From NCBI GenBank assembly GCA_947561395.2, contig OX387186.1, positions 50,177,220 to 50,241,219 of the forward strand: 64,000 bases of DNA. Reading direction: 5' to 3'. Under the pieces are notes generated by a model. The model did no database searches and had not been told where the DNA came from. It saw nothing but the letters and a program-made list of their open reading frames with translations. The number at the start of each line of letters is the position of its first letter. The first letter of the stretch is position 1. Below are positions 11,174-22,200 of this stretch, in pieces. The position numbers were made by a program, and so were the translations under genes. The stretch comes from Buxus sempervirens. Its lineage: Eukaryota > Streptophyta > Magnoliopsida > Buxales > Buxaceae.

Positions 11174-11778
11174 TATATGTATACTTCGGCACAACTAATA
11201 GATTTCCTATTATTACTCATCACCACCGTTGATCTATTACGGTTTTTATTCTAGAATGTGACATGCCCCCTCAAGCCAAGAGGTTCTCAAAGCACTCAAA
11301 GGCTCGTACGAAGTTGATGGAACCGAGCAACAAGCAGTGGTTGAGTAAGATCTTTGCTTGAGAGGAATGATACTGTGAGAAAGCCATTGGCAATTCGATC
11401 GTGGACGAAGTGATAGTCAAGATCAACATGCTTTTGTGCGGGAGTGTGGTGGAATTTACAGAGAGGTACATTGCTCCTAAATTATCACACCATAGTGTTG
11501 GATAGTATGGCAGAAAGACCCCCATTCGACAAGAAGTTACTATATCCATATCAATTCAGAAGTAGCATTGGCCAATGATTTGCATTCTGCTTCAATGCTA
11601 GAGCGAGCAATTGTTGCTTGCTTTTTTGGAAGACCAAGATATAAGGTTGGATACAAGGTAAATGCAAGAAGCATTTGTAGAACGACAGTCATCTAAGCAC
11701 CCTGCCCAGTCAACATGCTAATAGGTAGAGAGTTGAAAGTTGGTGCGAGGTTGAATCCACAGTATGCCTCAAGTATCG

Positions 11779-11863
11779 CAGTAGTCTGTTAACTGTTGTC
11801 TAATGTTCCATATGTGGGTTACAGTAGTCTGTTAACTGTTGTCTAATGTTCCATATGTGGGTT
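11779..11863. repeat. Perfect 43-bp tandem duplication
   Basis: The block starting 'CAGTAGTCTGTTAACTG' at 11779 is repeated from 11822 with no mismatch noticed. It lies within the copia relic, so the duplication is younger than most of the decay around it. Confidence 0.9.
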
Positions 11864-12491
11864 GTGCATCTATCGGCACACCTTACTCACAATGAAGGCA
11901 ATATTGGGGCGGGTGAAAGACAAATATTGTAAACTTCCAACGATGCTGTGATACATAGAAGGAAGGGAGGGTTATCTGTAGCCGAGAGCTTAGTGGAGGT
12001 AGACATGGGAGTGACCATGGGCTTAGTAGCAGCCATTTTTGAGAAAGAAACAGACCTAAGGCAGTATGGTGGACTTCAACGCCAAGGAAGCAATGCAAGG
12101 GACCAAGGTCTTTTATAGAAAATGAGGCATTTACCAGAGAAATAAGATGATGCACAGCTTAATTATTTGAACCATTAACCAAGATGTTATTTACATATAG
12201 AGGATGTAAATGGATAAACCAAATTTATTGTATATGAAGAGAGATGAGTCAGACCTTGAAGGGGAAAACCCAAGATTAGATAGCCGGTTGCTAAGTTGTG
12301 AGTATCGAGCACGTGCTTCAACCCATAAATGGCTTTCTTCAGACAGCACATAGAGTTGGGAAAGTGAGGGTGTTGAAAACCTAGTGGTTGTGCCATGTAA
12401 ACCTAGAAAGTGAGCCGTGGGTTTAGGAATGCAGTTTGAACTTCGAGTTACCAGATCATCCATTTCACTGTCACGGCCAAAGACAAAATGA

Positions 12492-12595
12492 GGTAAATGG
12501 TGGTTATTTTCTCAATTGGATTGAAGGTGTCATGAAAGTAATGAAGTAAATGGTGGTTGTTTGCACAACTGGATTGAAGGTGTCATGAAAGTCAA
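12492..12595. repeat. Imperfect tandem duplication, about 53 bp
   Basis: 'GTAAATGGTGGTTRTTT' through 'GAAGGTGTCATGAAAGT' occurs twice in a row in the reverse-transcriptase part of the copia relic, with several substitutions. Confidence 0.8.
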
Positions 12596-12859
12596 CTCCA
12601 ACCTGTTGGTGAAAATAGCATGAGATTATTTGCACTTGAAATCATAAATCAAATAAAAGTAAACAATATATCAGAATTAAAACGCCATAAACTATATATG
12701 TATATGAGTAAATACCAATTCAAAAATACACATCATTACCTTACCTAACTTTCAATGCAAATGTAAAACTATTATACCCATCATAATTAATCCAAGTTTG
12801 GAAACTCTGGGAAGAGTCTAACATCCTAACAACTTTAAGTTGACCATCACAACAAAGTC

Positions 12860-12881
12860 TTTTTTTTTTTTTTTGGGTAAG
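12860..12881 (-). mobile_element. Extremely truncated LINE insertion: poly-T plus 7 bp
   Basis: A run of 15 T followed by GGGTAAG is flanked by an 18-bp duplication, GACCATCACAACAAARTC, at 12842-12859 and 12882-12899 (one mismatch). Poly-A tail and long variable target duplication are the signature of target-primed reverse transcription. Read on the minus strand, only 'CTTACCC' of the donor 3' end was copied. Whether donor was a LINE or a cDNA cannot be told. Confidence 0.75.
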
Positions 12882-12899
12882 GACCATCACAACAAAATC

Positions 12900-13140
12900 A
12901 ATCAAGTGAAAGTATACTCTTACATTAAATCCTGCTCCTGATATTCATCTACCTCAATATCTGCAAAATAAAATAGGAGTAAGCAATGCTCATTAAAAAC
13001 TTCAACTAGTAGAATATATACCCAAACATAAATATAAGACAGCAATATAGTTAGTGTTTATATATATATAATGTATTCAAATACATATGCATCGTAATGT
13101 AAAATACATGAAACCTAGAATGCACATACAAATAAATATG
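12900..13140. other. AT-rich interval, nothing recognised
   Basis: No gene or TE terminus seen. Contains a short (TA)n stretch near 13060. Bases 13141-13145 are the left target duplication of the next element. Confidence 0.5.
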
Positions 13141-13145
13141 CAATG

Positions 13146-16100
13146 TGTAAGCACCTCATTTTTGCACCCCTCTTAAAAGCCAAAAATAAAAATGTAAAAG
13201 ACAGACCAAAACCCTAAGGAGCAAAAAAGTGACTTTTTGCCTAAGCTTAAATTGATTGATATACCCTATCTCGATGGGTAGAGGATTCTGACGGGGTTCC
13301 AACGCAATTAAGTTTGCGTGAATTAGAGCCCGGATGAAAAAGATATGAGAAAAACAGTCATAGGAGCAAATCGGTCAAACTTTAAAATGACTTAATTAAA
13401 CTAATTAAGATAAATGAGAAATAATACAAAATTGGATAACTTTGATTCATCCGAGTGGGCGGCTGAGTCACCTCAGCCATCAACTCAAGCAAAAAGAGGA
13501 GAGAATTTGCAACCGTATATATAGTGCAGTCAAATTTTTCGGCCACCGTTTGCGCGAGTCAATCACCGGAAGCAGTGGACGAAAAGTGCCAGCACTGTAA
13601 GTGTGGACACTTTTTCGTCAGACTGCGCCTACGCGAGTTTGTCCCCTATTTAATGTCGAAAAGACTCAACTCAACCGCACAGTATGTGCGGGTATGGCAA
13701 AACCGCACATACTGTGCGGTTTTGACCAAACCACATAGTAAGTGCAGTTTGGTCTCTGTGTTCTATAAAAGGCAAATTCGAACATGGGACAAGGGGTTGG
13801 TCGTTTTTAACTATTCTTCCTTCATCCCCTCTACATGATACACCTCCAAACCACCTTCTTCTTCCCTTCTAAGTATCAAAACACATCCAAACCACTTTCC
13901 GATCATCTCTACACCTAGTCTAGCCTTCCTCCTCCCTGATTTTATCGAAGAGAACACCAAAAATCATCTTGAGAGAAGGAGGGGAGCTATTCTACCTATT
14001 TTCAAAGTCTCCAAGGAAGCCTCAAGCATCCTCAAGGGACTTCTTCTCTATCAAGGTGAGTTCCTTTTGATGTTTTATTTCACATATATGAAAAGTAAAG
14101 CATGGTAAGCACATTCCCATTTTTACTACCTTGAGTATGCTGCTTTCTACTGTCTTTCCTTCTCTTCTTCTTCATTTTATGGTATGTTTGGGACCCCCAT
14201 GGTAAGGGGAGGTCCTTGATTCGAATGGGAGGAGAGTCGTACTCACTTGATCGTTAGAAAGTCATGGTAATATGCTCTTATGTTATTTAGGAGGGCCTGT
14301 CCTCCTCTCTTACATCTCATGTACCCCTAATTCCCCCCACTTCCTTTTTTATCTAGTTCATCTTCACCCTCTTGGTGTAGTTGTTAGCTTCATTGATTGG
14401 TGTGCCCTTGATTTCATAATCTTTTTAGCTTAATTAGGTGCATGGTAACATGATTACTTGCTGTTTTGATAAGATTCATCTTTGCTCTCTCTCTACTTCG
14501 AGCATGTTTTTAGACCTTAGAACACTCCCCATGCAGCACACATATCTTCTAGCTATGTCATGCGTTAACACTTGTTCGAAATTCCACTTCTAGGCCCTCC
14601 ATGAATGTTCATTGGTCTGAAACACACATTCCCACATGTTTTCACCTATTGTTGTGCCATGTTTCATGCATGTGGGAACCTCCAGTTTCACACACGAGTA
14701 GCACTTAGGAAATCTGTTTGGCTTCCATTTTTGTTGTCTCCTTTTACCACTGTAAACACCACTAGAAATCCCTTTATTTAGCTCACTTTCACCCATTGTT
14801 TGAATCATTTTAGGTACCTCAAAATCCCCCTAGAAAGTGTGTTACACCCTCATAGGATTTCCCCCACTTACTCGTCGTTTTCATGTTTTTTAAATTGCTG
14901 CTGGCATGCATATTTATTGCTGTTCATTCATTGTATGTGTTTGATCATGTGTTGAATGAATGCATGGATGGTTTGGCCGTATTGGACCGTGCTTAGGCCT
15001 CTCAGGCCCTCCTTCTCTTCTCCCCATGGAGGGCAATGGAGGTCATTATCAGCACCTATAACAGGGATCTTTAGAGTCCCTGTCCTAGGCTTAGAATGAC
15101 TATTCCAAGGGGAGGGAGAAGCCCTAAGCTTCCTCCCTTCCTCCCCTTGGGATCCCCTCTTGAAAATATGGAGTTTTGTTTGATTTGGAAAGAAACAAAC
15201 CATTGTGGGTCAACACAGTGACCCACAGCAGCTCTCAAACCATTAGGGGAGAAGCTACCCCTAACCCTCTTAGGAATTTTGGGCTTTTGGGCTTTTGGGC
15301 TTTTGGGCTTTTCGGGCGGCAACCGCAAACACAGAGCGATTTAGGTTTGCCCGCACAGTATGTGCGGACAGGCCTACGGTCAACACCCAACAGACCCCCA
15401 AATATGTCCATTTGGGCTTAGGCCCATTTCATTCACCTTAATTAAATCTAATTAGACACATAGGGCCTCTGGGCAAGCCCAGGCCCTCTTTTGAGAGACT
15501 TGGGCCTGATATGACTTTGTGGGCTTTCCAACAGGGCCCACACCCCGACCAGTCCAAACCAGGGCCCACCCCAATGAAGGGCCCCAAGGGCAAATTGAAT
15601 AATCCCATGGGCCACTTCTCAGCCCAATGGACCCGTTAAAAATCTGAACCCATTAAATACCTTATATGTTTAATTAACCCCCAAACCAAATAAACCAATC
15701 CAATAAATGGGGTTATCCAATATAACCGCAAATGGGAATTGGGCTTAGCCTAAGCCCTACTTGGCATTCCATGGGCCTTCCAGCGGGGCCCATATCCGAC
15801 CAACATCACCTGGATAAAAAGATAAAATCGAATAAAAGAAAGGGGGCCCACACCTTTGGTGGACCCCACTCAGACTCGAAATAAACGTGCATGTTTGGCT
15901 TAAGAATAGGGTAAATTAGACCAAGTTGACTCAAACTAGGGAAACCTGTGGGACCTGTCAACCGACGGGGCGGACCGAGGTATCTAAAGACTTCCCCGAA
16001 CTGTAACCGAGCCCTTTCTCAGAATCTCAATGCGCAGACCACCTAAAAGGCTTCCAAGTATCTGCCTGCACCCCATCAGGCAGTGGCGACTCTTAATCCC

Positions 16101-16148
16101 CCTCTTCCCCTGGCATCACGCGCGCCCTCGCGGGCCGATGTGCGCACA
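13146..16148 (+). mobile_element. Solo LTR, Ty3/gypsy type, 3003 bp, TSD CAATG
   Basis: Starts TGTAAGCACC and ends TGTGCGCACA. It is flanked by CAATG at 13141-13145 and 16149-16153, a perfect 5-bp target duplication. There is no coding frame of note. A TATA box (CTATAAAAGG) lies near 13762, immediately after a palindrome cluster. The motif GGCAGTGGCGACTC lies near 16080. LTR-LTR recombination normally leaves exactly this. The sequence is related to LTR copy 1 at 980-3518 in layout and in several blocks but is strongly diverged. Confidence 0.88.
13673..13721. repeat. 19-bp inverted repeat upstream of solo-LTR TATA
   Basis: AACCGCACAGTATGTGCGG at 13673-13691 and its exact reverse complement at 13703-13721, loop 11 bp. 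Each arm is itself an imperfect palindrome (CCGCAC-N5-GTGCGG). A decayed third copy lies at about 13731-13752. The same palindrome recurs singly at about 15352-15367. Confidence 0.9.
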
Positions 16149-16529
16149 CAATGCTTGTAGTGTTTACATTCCATTATACTATCCATCTGCCCTAGACATG
16201 TGGACAAAACTGCAACGTTGCAATATTGCATGCCCATTCCCTCAACCATTTAAAACATGCCATGTATCATGTCAATTTATTTTAGAGATCTCCTGGTAGC
16301 ACACACTTCTAACTATATGATCCTTCCCGAACCAAATAATGCAAAGTATCTCTACATTACTTTTTGTGTACATTTTAATTCTACAGGCTTTTAACTAATC
16401 AAAGCAGAATGCCAAGTCACAATTTTTAGAAAGAGGAATATAACTATAAATGTCTCTAATATCTATATGATAGTATGGCTCTAAAACAAAACCAAGCACA
16501 TTTCATAGAAGTTAAGATTGGTGGGCCCT

Positions 16530-17348
16530 TTAGGTTGAAAAATCTTAAACCTTGCGATATACATATGGGTTTTTGATATTGTCTTATCCCAAACTAGACT
16601 GGGCTTTATGTAGCATTGATTGGTGCAATCTATTCCCAAACTCCGTTCTTTGGTAGGACCCCATTGTGGGATTTGATTATGCTCCCCTCTGTCTTAATGT
16701 AAATATAAAAAATGTTAAAAGACAGAATTTTTAAGTTGGAAAACTTCTGGGTTGAAAAACCCCCATTGTTGTGATGTTATCACTGAGAGTTGGAACACTA
16801 GTAAGGGAAACCTCCAAAATATAATTTCAAACCTAAGGGCAATCTTTCTAAATGGAACAGGGATTTGGTGGGGGATGTCAATAAAAGGGTGGGAGAGATC
16901 TATAACAAACTCAAATTGGTGCAAAAACAGCTTGAGAATCAAGAAGACCCCTTGACTATTAGACTAGAGATGAACACTCGTGAAGAGTACATATCTGCCC
17001 TGGGAGCTCAAGAATGCTTTTGGCTCCAAAAGTTCAGGATTAAGTGGATTAGTGTAGAGCCCCGGAACTGGGTCTGCCATCCAAGGAGGATTGCCCATAT
17101 AATTGAAGAAGCGAAGCACTTGGGCAGGCTGTTTTTGGAAGTTCAAGTCTGGAAAATTTATAGAGAAGAAAACATGGTGGCTGACCAACTAGCAAATCAT
17201 GCACTGGATGAGTACTCTTGTTGCTGACTGAAGAAAGTTCTAACAAAAATTTATGTGTTTGTAATGGAAGACTTTATTGGGCGCTCCCAAGCCTGTCTTG
17301 TACCCAATTAAATTCCTAATATAATGATATCCTTATCATAAAAAAAAA
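16530..17348 (+). mobile_element. Internally deleted L1-type LINE relic
   Basis: The end of an endonuclease domain and the endonuclease-RT linker (FKLENFWVEKP..., then a frame at 16865-17227 with LGAQECFWLQKFRIKWI) run straight into a plant LINE RNase H tail (HIIEEAKHLGR ... YREENMVADQLANHALD). The reverse transcriptase between them is missing. The frame closes at 17227. A 3' UTR and a poly-A run at about 17338-17348 follow. The target duplication was not found. Confidence 0.75.
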
Positions 17349-17618
17349 TGAAGAGATAGAGTTATCCCTACTGATAGGTAAAGTGTACTTCAAGGGCATT
17401 TAATACTAGTCATAAATTGAACTGCTCTAGATGGTGGGTATTTCTAAGACTGATTAGATTTGATAAGATCAAGCAATTACTGTGATGAGCACTCCTCCGA
17501 AGTAATTTGCAGATCATATCATGTTGCATGAATGTCTAAACATCGTTACTTATATGCTTGGCTGATTCACATGTGGGTTTGCTCATTATCATAGCATATA
17601 AAAATATCTTTATGGTTA

Positions 17619-17798
17619 TCTATACTATTAATAAAGCGAAGAGGGGGAATATTCCCTTCAGATTCTGGCCTCCTTTTCTTTTTCCAAATATTGCCCTCCC
17701 CAAACAAAATAATCCCCCACTAAACATGTTGTAACTACTTTGGAAGTTAATCTAAGTGGGCCACGTTTTTTACGCGCGTAGCGCGTGCAACCCCGTAG
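17619..17798 (+). mobile_element. Mini-Helitron, 180 bp (copy 2)
   Basis: Starts TCTATACTATTAATAAAG, carries the palindrome TACGCGCGTA at 17771-17780, and ends CCCCGTAG before a host T. The terminal CTAG/CTAA has decayed to GTAG. The same internal order as copy 1 (GGGAATATTCCCT, TTCTGG, CAAACAAAATAATCCCC) shows they are one family. Confidence 0.75.
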
Positions 17799-17799
17799 T

Positions 17800-18720
17800 T
17801 ATTTTAAATCAAACTATATTATATGTATTTATTAAGAGGGGATCAAATATGTATAATTAACTAAAATTATATACATAAGGATTTGAGTGAACTTAGTCTA
17901 GAATAATAAATTAATTAAGCACAAATTTTTATTTAAAAACATTAAATATGGGTTGTACTAGAAAGAAATTCGGAATAGTAAAATTTCATATTTTGATAAA
18001 CCAAAATGTACACACTCTGGAAACAGATCATGGTGTCCTTTCTTGAATCTATCGAAACATTTAGAGACTTTTTTGGTGAAACACTTCAATATTAAGTTAT
18101 GCTGAGACGTGCAGTAGTATCAATGTTTAAAAGGAAGAAATCAATGTCATGTCTACATTATTTACTTTGGGAGAACAATAACTCAATCTTACTTTCTCAC
18201 CCTTTTTGGTTTAATGTTTGAAGGAAGGAATAGAATTCCATCTCCATGTGAGTTGAATATAGCAAAAACAAATGCATAGAATTAAACAGCCTCTTCCAAA
18301 GACGGGTCAGATGAGATCAGGTTGGAGGTTTTATGTTTTCAACCGGTTGGACTAATTTGACTAGTCATTCTTCAATCAGGCTAAAAAAGAATTATATGGA
18401 CCTTCAAATTCTAAATGAAAAGGAAAATTTTTGTTCAATTTTTTCCTTCTACATGCTATAATGAAACTCAAATTTGAGAAATGTAATTATAGTCTAGAAT
18501 CAACTAGAAAACAGATCCTAACTGCAAGGCTGATTTTATAATTGGATTCATTAATCCACTCGTCTTGGAAATAAAGTAATAAATTGTTGGTCAATGACGC
18601 TATTGCTCCTCCATTTGCTTCTGCGCTAACCATGGGCTCAAATAGCCCCACCACAGTGACCACACACGCAACGGCTAAAATCCAACGTCTCTCTTCTCTC
18701 TCTCTCTCTCTCCCTTTCGT
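17800..18720. other. AT-rich interval upstream of the RING gene
   Basis: Nothing coding recognised. The right end, with a (CT)n tract at about 18690-18716, belongs to the promoter of the following gene. Confidence 0.5.
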
Positions 18721-18736
18721 TTTCTCACCAAACTCG

Positions 18737-18746
18737 TATAAATAAA
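18737..18746 (+). promoter_or_regulatory. TATA box of the RING ligase gene
   Basis: TATAAATAAA, preceded 25-45 bp upstream by a pyrimidine (CT) tract. It is 516 bp before the ATG, so the leader is about 490 nt before any splicing. A leader intron with acceptor 'CCCGTTTTAG' near 19103 is possible but unproven. Confidence 0.55.
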
Positions 18747-19261
18747 ACTGTTCAGCTTTCGTCCTACCGAAGGATTCTACGTCGGTTCTCAATTCGTTTC
18801 CTTACTTGTTACCGGACGGTCTGCAACTCCAACCACAACTCTCCAGCTGGTTGGGGGTTTTGTCTTCTTACTGTTCGTTCAATTGGTTCATTTCCCAAAA
18901 ACAGAATTTCACCATTCTTGATTTTTTTTCCGCAGGCAAATCGTACCTGTCTCTCACAGGTGTTCTAATTATAGACCAGTGGGTATGAGCTAAATGTGCG
19001 GCTTATCACTTAAATTCCTGGAACTCCTCTCCCCCTTTTTTTTGTGTCTGGAGTTTGTTCTTCACCCCCGTTGTTAAATATTTTATAAATTTTCCCGTTT
19101 TAGGGGGAGAGAGTCAGATGAGAGCCTAGATGAACGTTGTGGGTTAGATTGTTTCTTATCTTTTGGCTCATTTGCTTCAAATGGGGTTCTCATTTTTAGA
19201 TTAATCTGCTTGAAACAATATTGATTGTAACAAGAACCAATAGTTCTGGTCTGGATCGAAA

Positions 19262-22200
19262 ATGGCGTCTTCACAGGTCGAAATGGCTGCTTCGGCCTTC
19301 GGTTGTGTTCTGAGGGATCGCAACCGGCAAGACAGAAGCATAGAAAGAGAAAGCAACGCCAGAGCCCAAGCAGTGTTCCAAAAGAACCTGAAGGAGTTGG
19401 TGAGAGATCATCTCCATACCTGCATTGTTCTCTCTATACCCAGAAACTCAGATGCTGCTTCTGATGAAAATTCTCAACAACGGATCAACAATCGTGATTG
19501 TGGGGGTTGTAACGAAGATAGGAACGAGGGCAATTTCCGATTCATGAGTAGCAGGGAAGATTCGTCAATCCTGAGGAGGCGGCAGTCGCAGATTCTTGAT
19601 CGCTGGGCTGCTCGTCAGGCTCGAGAGATGATCACAACTATTGAGAGGCAGACTCATGAGGCTGAACTCTTGGCTCTCTCCAATTCGCATTCCGTTTCGT
19701 CGAGGGCTTCAACGTTTCTGAGGGAGAATTCGCCGGCTGCATCAGATGCTTCTGCTGATATCCCTAATCTTGGAGCTTCTTCCCTTGTTCAGAGATGGAG
19801 AGAATTTGAAGCGGAAGCAACATCACCAACTGGGAATCAACCTGGAGCATTGAATTCAAACCCAGCTGTTAGTGGTAGCAGGACAAATTCTGGATTAACT
19901 GAGAATAGTTCCTCTATGGAAGAGCCATCGCGGAGCTCTGAAGTTTGCGACTCCACTGATGAAAGGTTTGAGGCTTTGGCCGTCCATGAGGACTCATTTG
20001 GAGACTGGGAATCTGATAGGATAGCTTCAACCAATCCAATTTCGTCGTCACAGGCAGAGGTTTCAGATGCAGGAGAAAGTGAGACAGTCAGGGTAATAGA
20101 CATTATAAGAAGATTGACCTCCGGGAGTCAAACTCAGAGTTCATTAACGTCTTGGAGCGATGAAACTGATCGGGAGCATCCTATCATGATTGAAGCATCC
20201 TTCCAGAACTACTCTGCATCTAATCAAAGAGAACAGATATGCCTTCCCTGTATTAGAAATCGTCTACGAGTGAGAGGGCGGCAAGCAACACTAGATTTGC
20301 TGATGCAAATGGAGCGCGAGAGGCAACGAGAGCTAAATAGACTGGTAGAGCGTCGTGCAGTATCAAGGTTTTCACAACGAGGCCGCATTCAGGTTAGATT
20401 TTTCATCCAATGGTTTAATTAAATTCCATGTTACAGGTAATGCCTTACACAATTTGAAGAAAATTTTGGAATGTGCCGTTTCTATGTGCTTTTTATATTT
20501 GAATTTGTACTGACATGTCATTTTCTTGATTTGAAGTCATTGCTTCGTCTCAGATTCTTACAACGTGAAGTGGAATCCCAAGATCAGCGGCGCCCAGTTT
20601 CAACAGCAACCGAATTGAACCAATTACAACAAGGAGCAACTATCTTGTTCCTAAGGTGCAGTCCCTTCCTATTTTCTTCTTAATTATTCATTTACAAATG
20701 CTTTGGGTTTAACTAGATGCAGGCTGTTATTGTTTGTTTTTGAGAAAACATCAATAAGTGAAAGTAGTAACAGAAATAAGCAGTATCTACGAAATACAAA
20801 AGCTTGGACTACTAGTGCTTTGTATGATGGGTTTCAATCCACTTTCATGTGCTAGTTATTTAGCATTTAATTACATTTTTAAAATTTATGTGCCTCCTTA
20901 AATCTGCAACAGATATATCCCATTCTGTAAACCATAATTTAGTTTCAGCACTTACGTGAAGTCTTGATTAAATTTAGGGAGAGATTTAACCAGAGAGTGG
21001 AACAAAATGGTAGAGCAATCCTTGATGGAGGAAGTAACTTGAGAAACAATCTCAGAGATGTCTCAAATAACTCCCAAGATTCAGAACCTTCTGTAGCCAG
21101 TCAACTCACAAGTGTAGACATAGATCAGCAGGAGATGACTAGAATTGAGCAGGAGAGCACTCTCCAGGTGCACCCCATTTCAGTGCCATCTACAAGCGAA
21201 AACCCAGAAGAGGTCAGTCAAAGTTCTAATGTCACAGAACAAGGAACAAGCTTAGAGGTTTGCAGCAATGACTTGCAAGGAACAGAAAACACAAGAGCAA
21301 CATCAAGTGCACATGAATGGGAAAGGAATTCAGCAACAGAAGAATCAGATGCAAATAATCACGAATCTTTAGAATCATCAAATGGGACATGGCTAAGACA
21401 TATTTCTTATCCATGGAGAGATTGGGAAAGCCAAACGCAAGCATGGCACCAGGATACATTTGTCAGTCAAAGTTCTAATGCCACAGAGCTTGGAAGGAGC
21501 TTTGAAGCTTGCAGTCTCAACTTGGAAGGTACCACAAACAGAGGAGGAACTGCAACCCCACATGACTGGGAGGGGAATTCTGTAGCAGAGGAGGCAGATT
21601 CTAATAGCCATCAAGTTTTTGAATCCACTGATAGAAACTGGATAAGAGATATTTCTCATCCACGTAGAGACTGGGAAAGCCACAGGCAAGCATGGTACCA
21701 GGAAATGCTTGAAAATGACTCGGGCAATCAGGAAATTCGTGAACTTCTTGAAAGGTACAAGCAGTTTAATTTAAGTCTGATTTCTAATATTTTCACTTCA
21801 TAACTATTTCTTAAGAATCATTTCATTCAAGCACTTAAGGTTCAAAGAAGTACAATTGGTCAAGCAACAGGAAAGTTCTATACAAATTTGGCACTGAATT
21901 ACTCTAATATGTTCAGGGGTCATCCACTTAGAGATAATAACTTTTGCTAATGCCAAAAGGAGTGGGTACTACACTCTTGTCTAGGACAAGTGCCACTCAC
22001 TTGGGCCCAACTTGAATTTGCCACTACCATATTTAAATGTTAATAGCATCTCAATTTGTTTCAGCATCAACCACAAAAGCATTCTGTGTTAGACTGCCAT
22101 TTATCATTTAATTATTCTCTTGGCTAAAATTGTTCAATTTTGGATGTAAAATATATGGTCTTATCCAACTCCAGTGAAATGGAACCGTCATCATGGTCTG

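Larger units (their letters stand above)
11271..12630 (-). mobile_element. Ty1/copia polymerase relic
   Basis: Broken minus-strand frames read in order through a copia polyprotein. About 12610-12470 matches the start of reverse transcriptase. At 12463-12187 the reading resembles the 'PxGF...LKKAIYGLK' segment, followed by LGFxxxxxDxSLF. At 12155-11980 come [20 protein letters not shown] and the 'GLFLSQ' region. At 11549-11271 comes the RNase H part (LWCDNLGAMYLS...). Many stops and frameshifts are present, plus two internal tandem duplications. No LTRs were found. Long dead. Confidence 0.85.
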
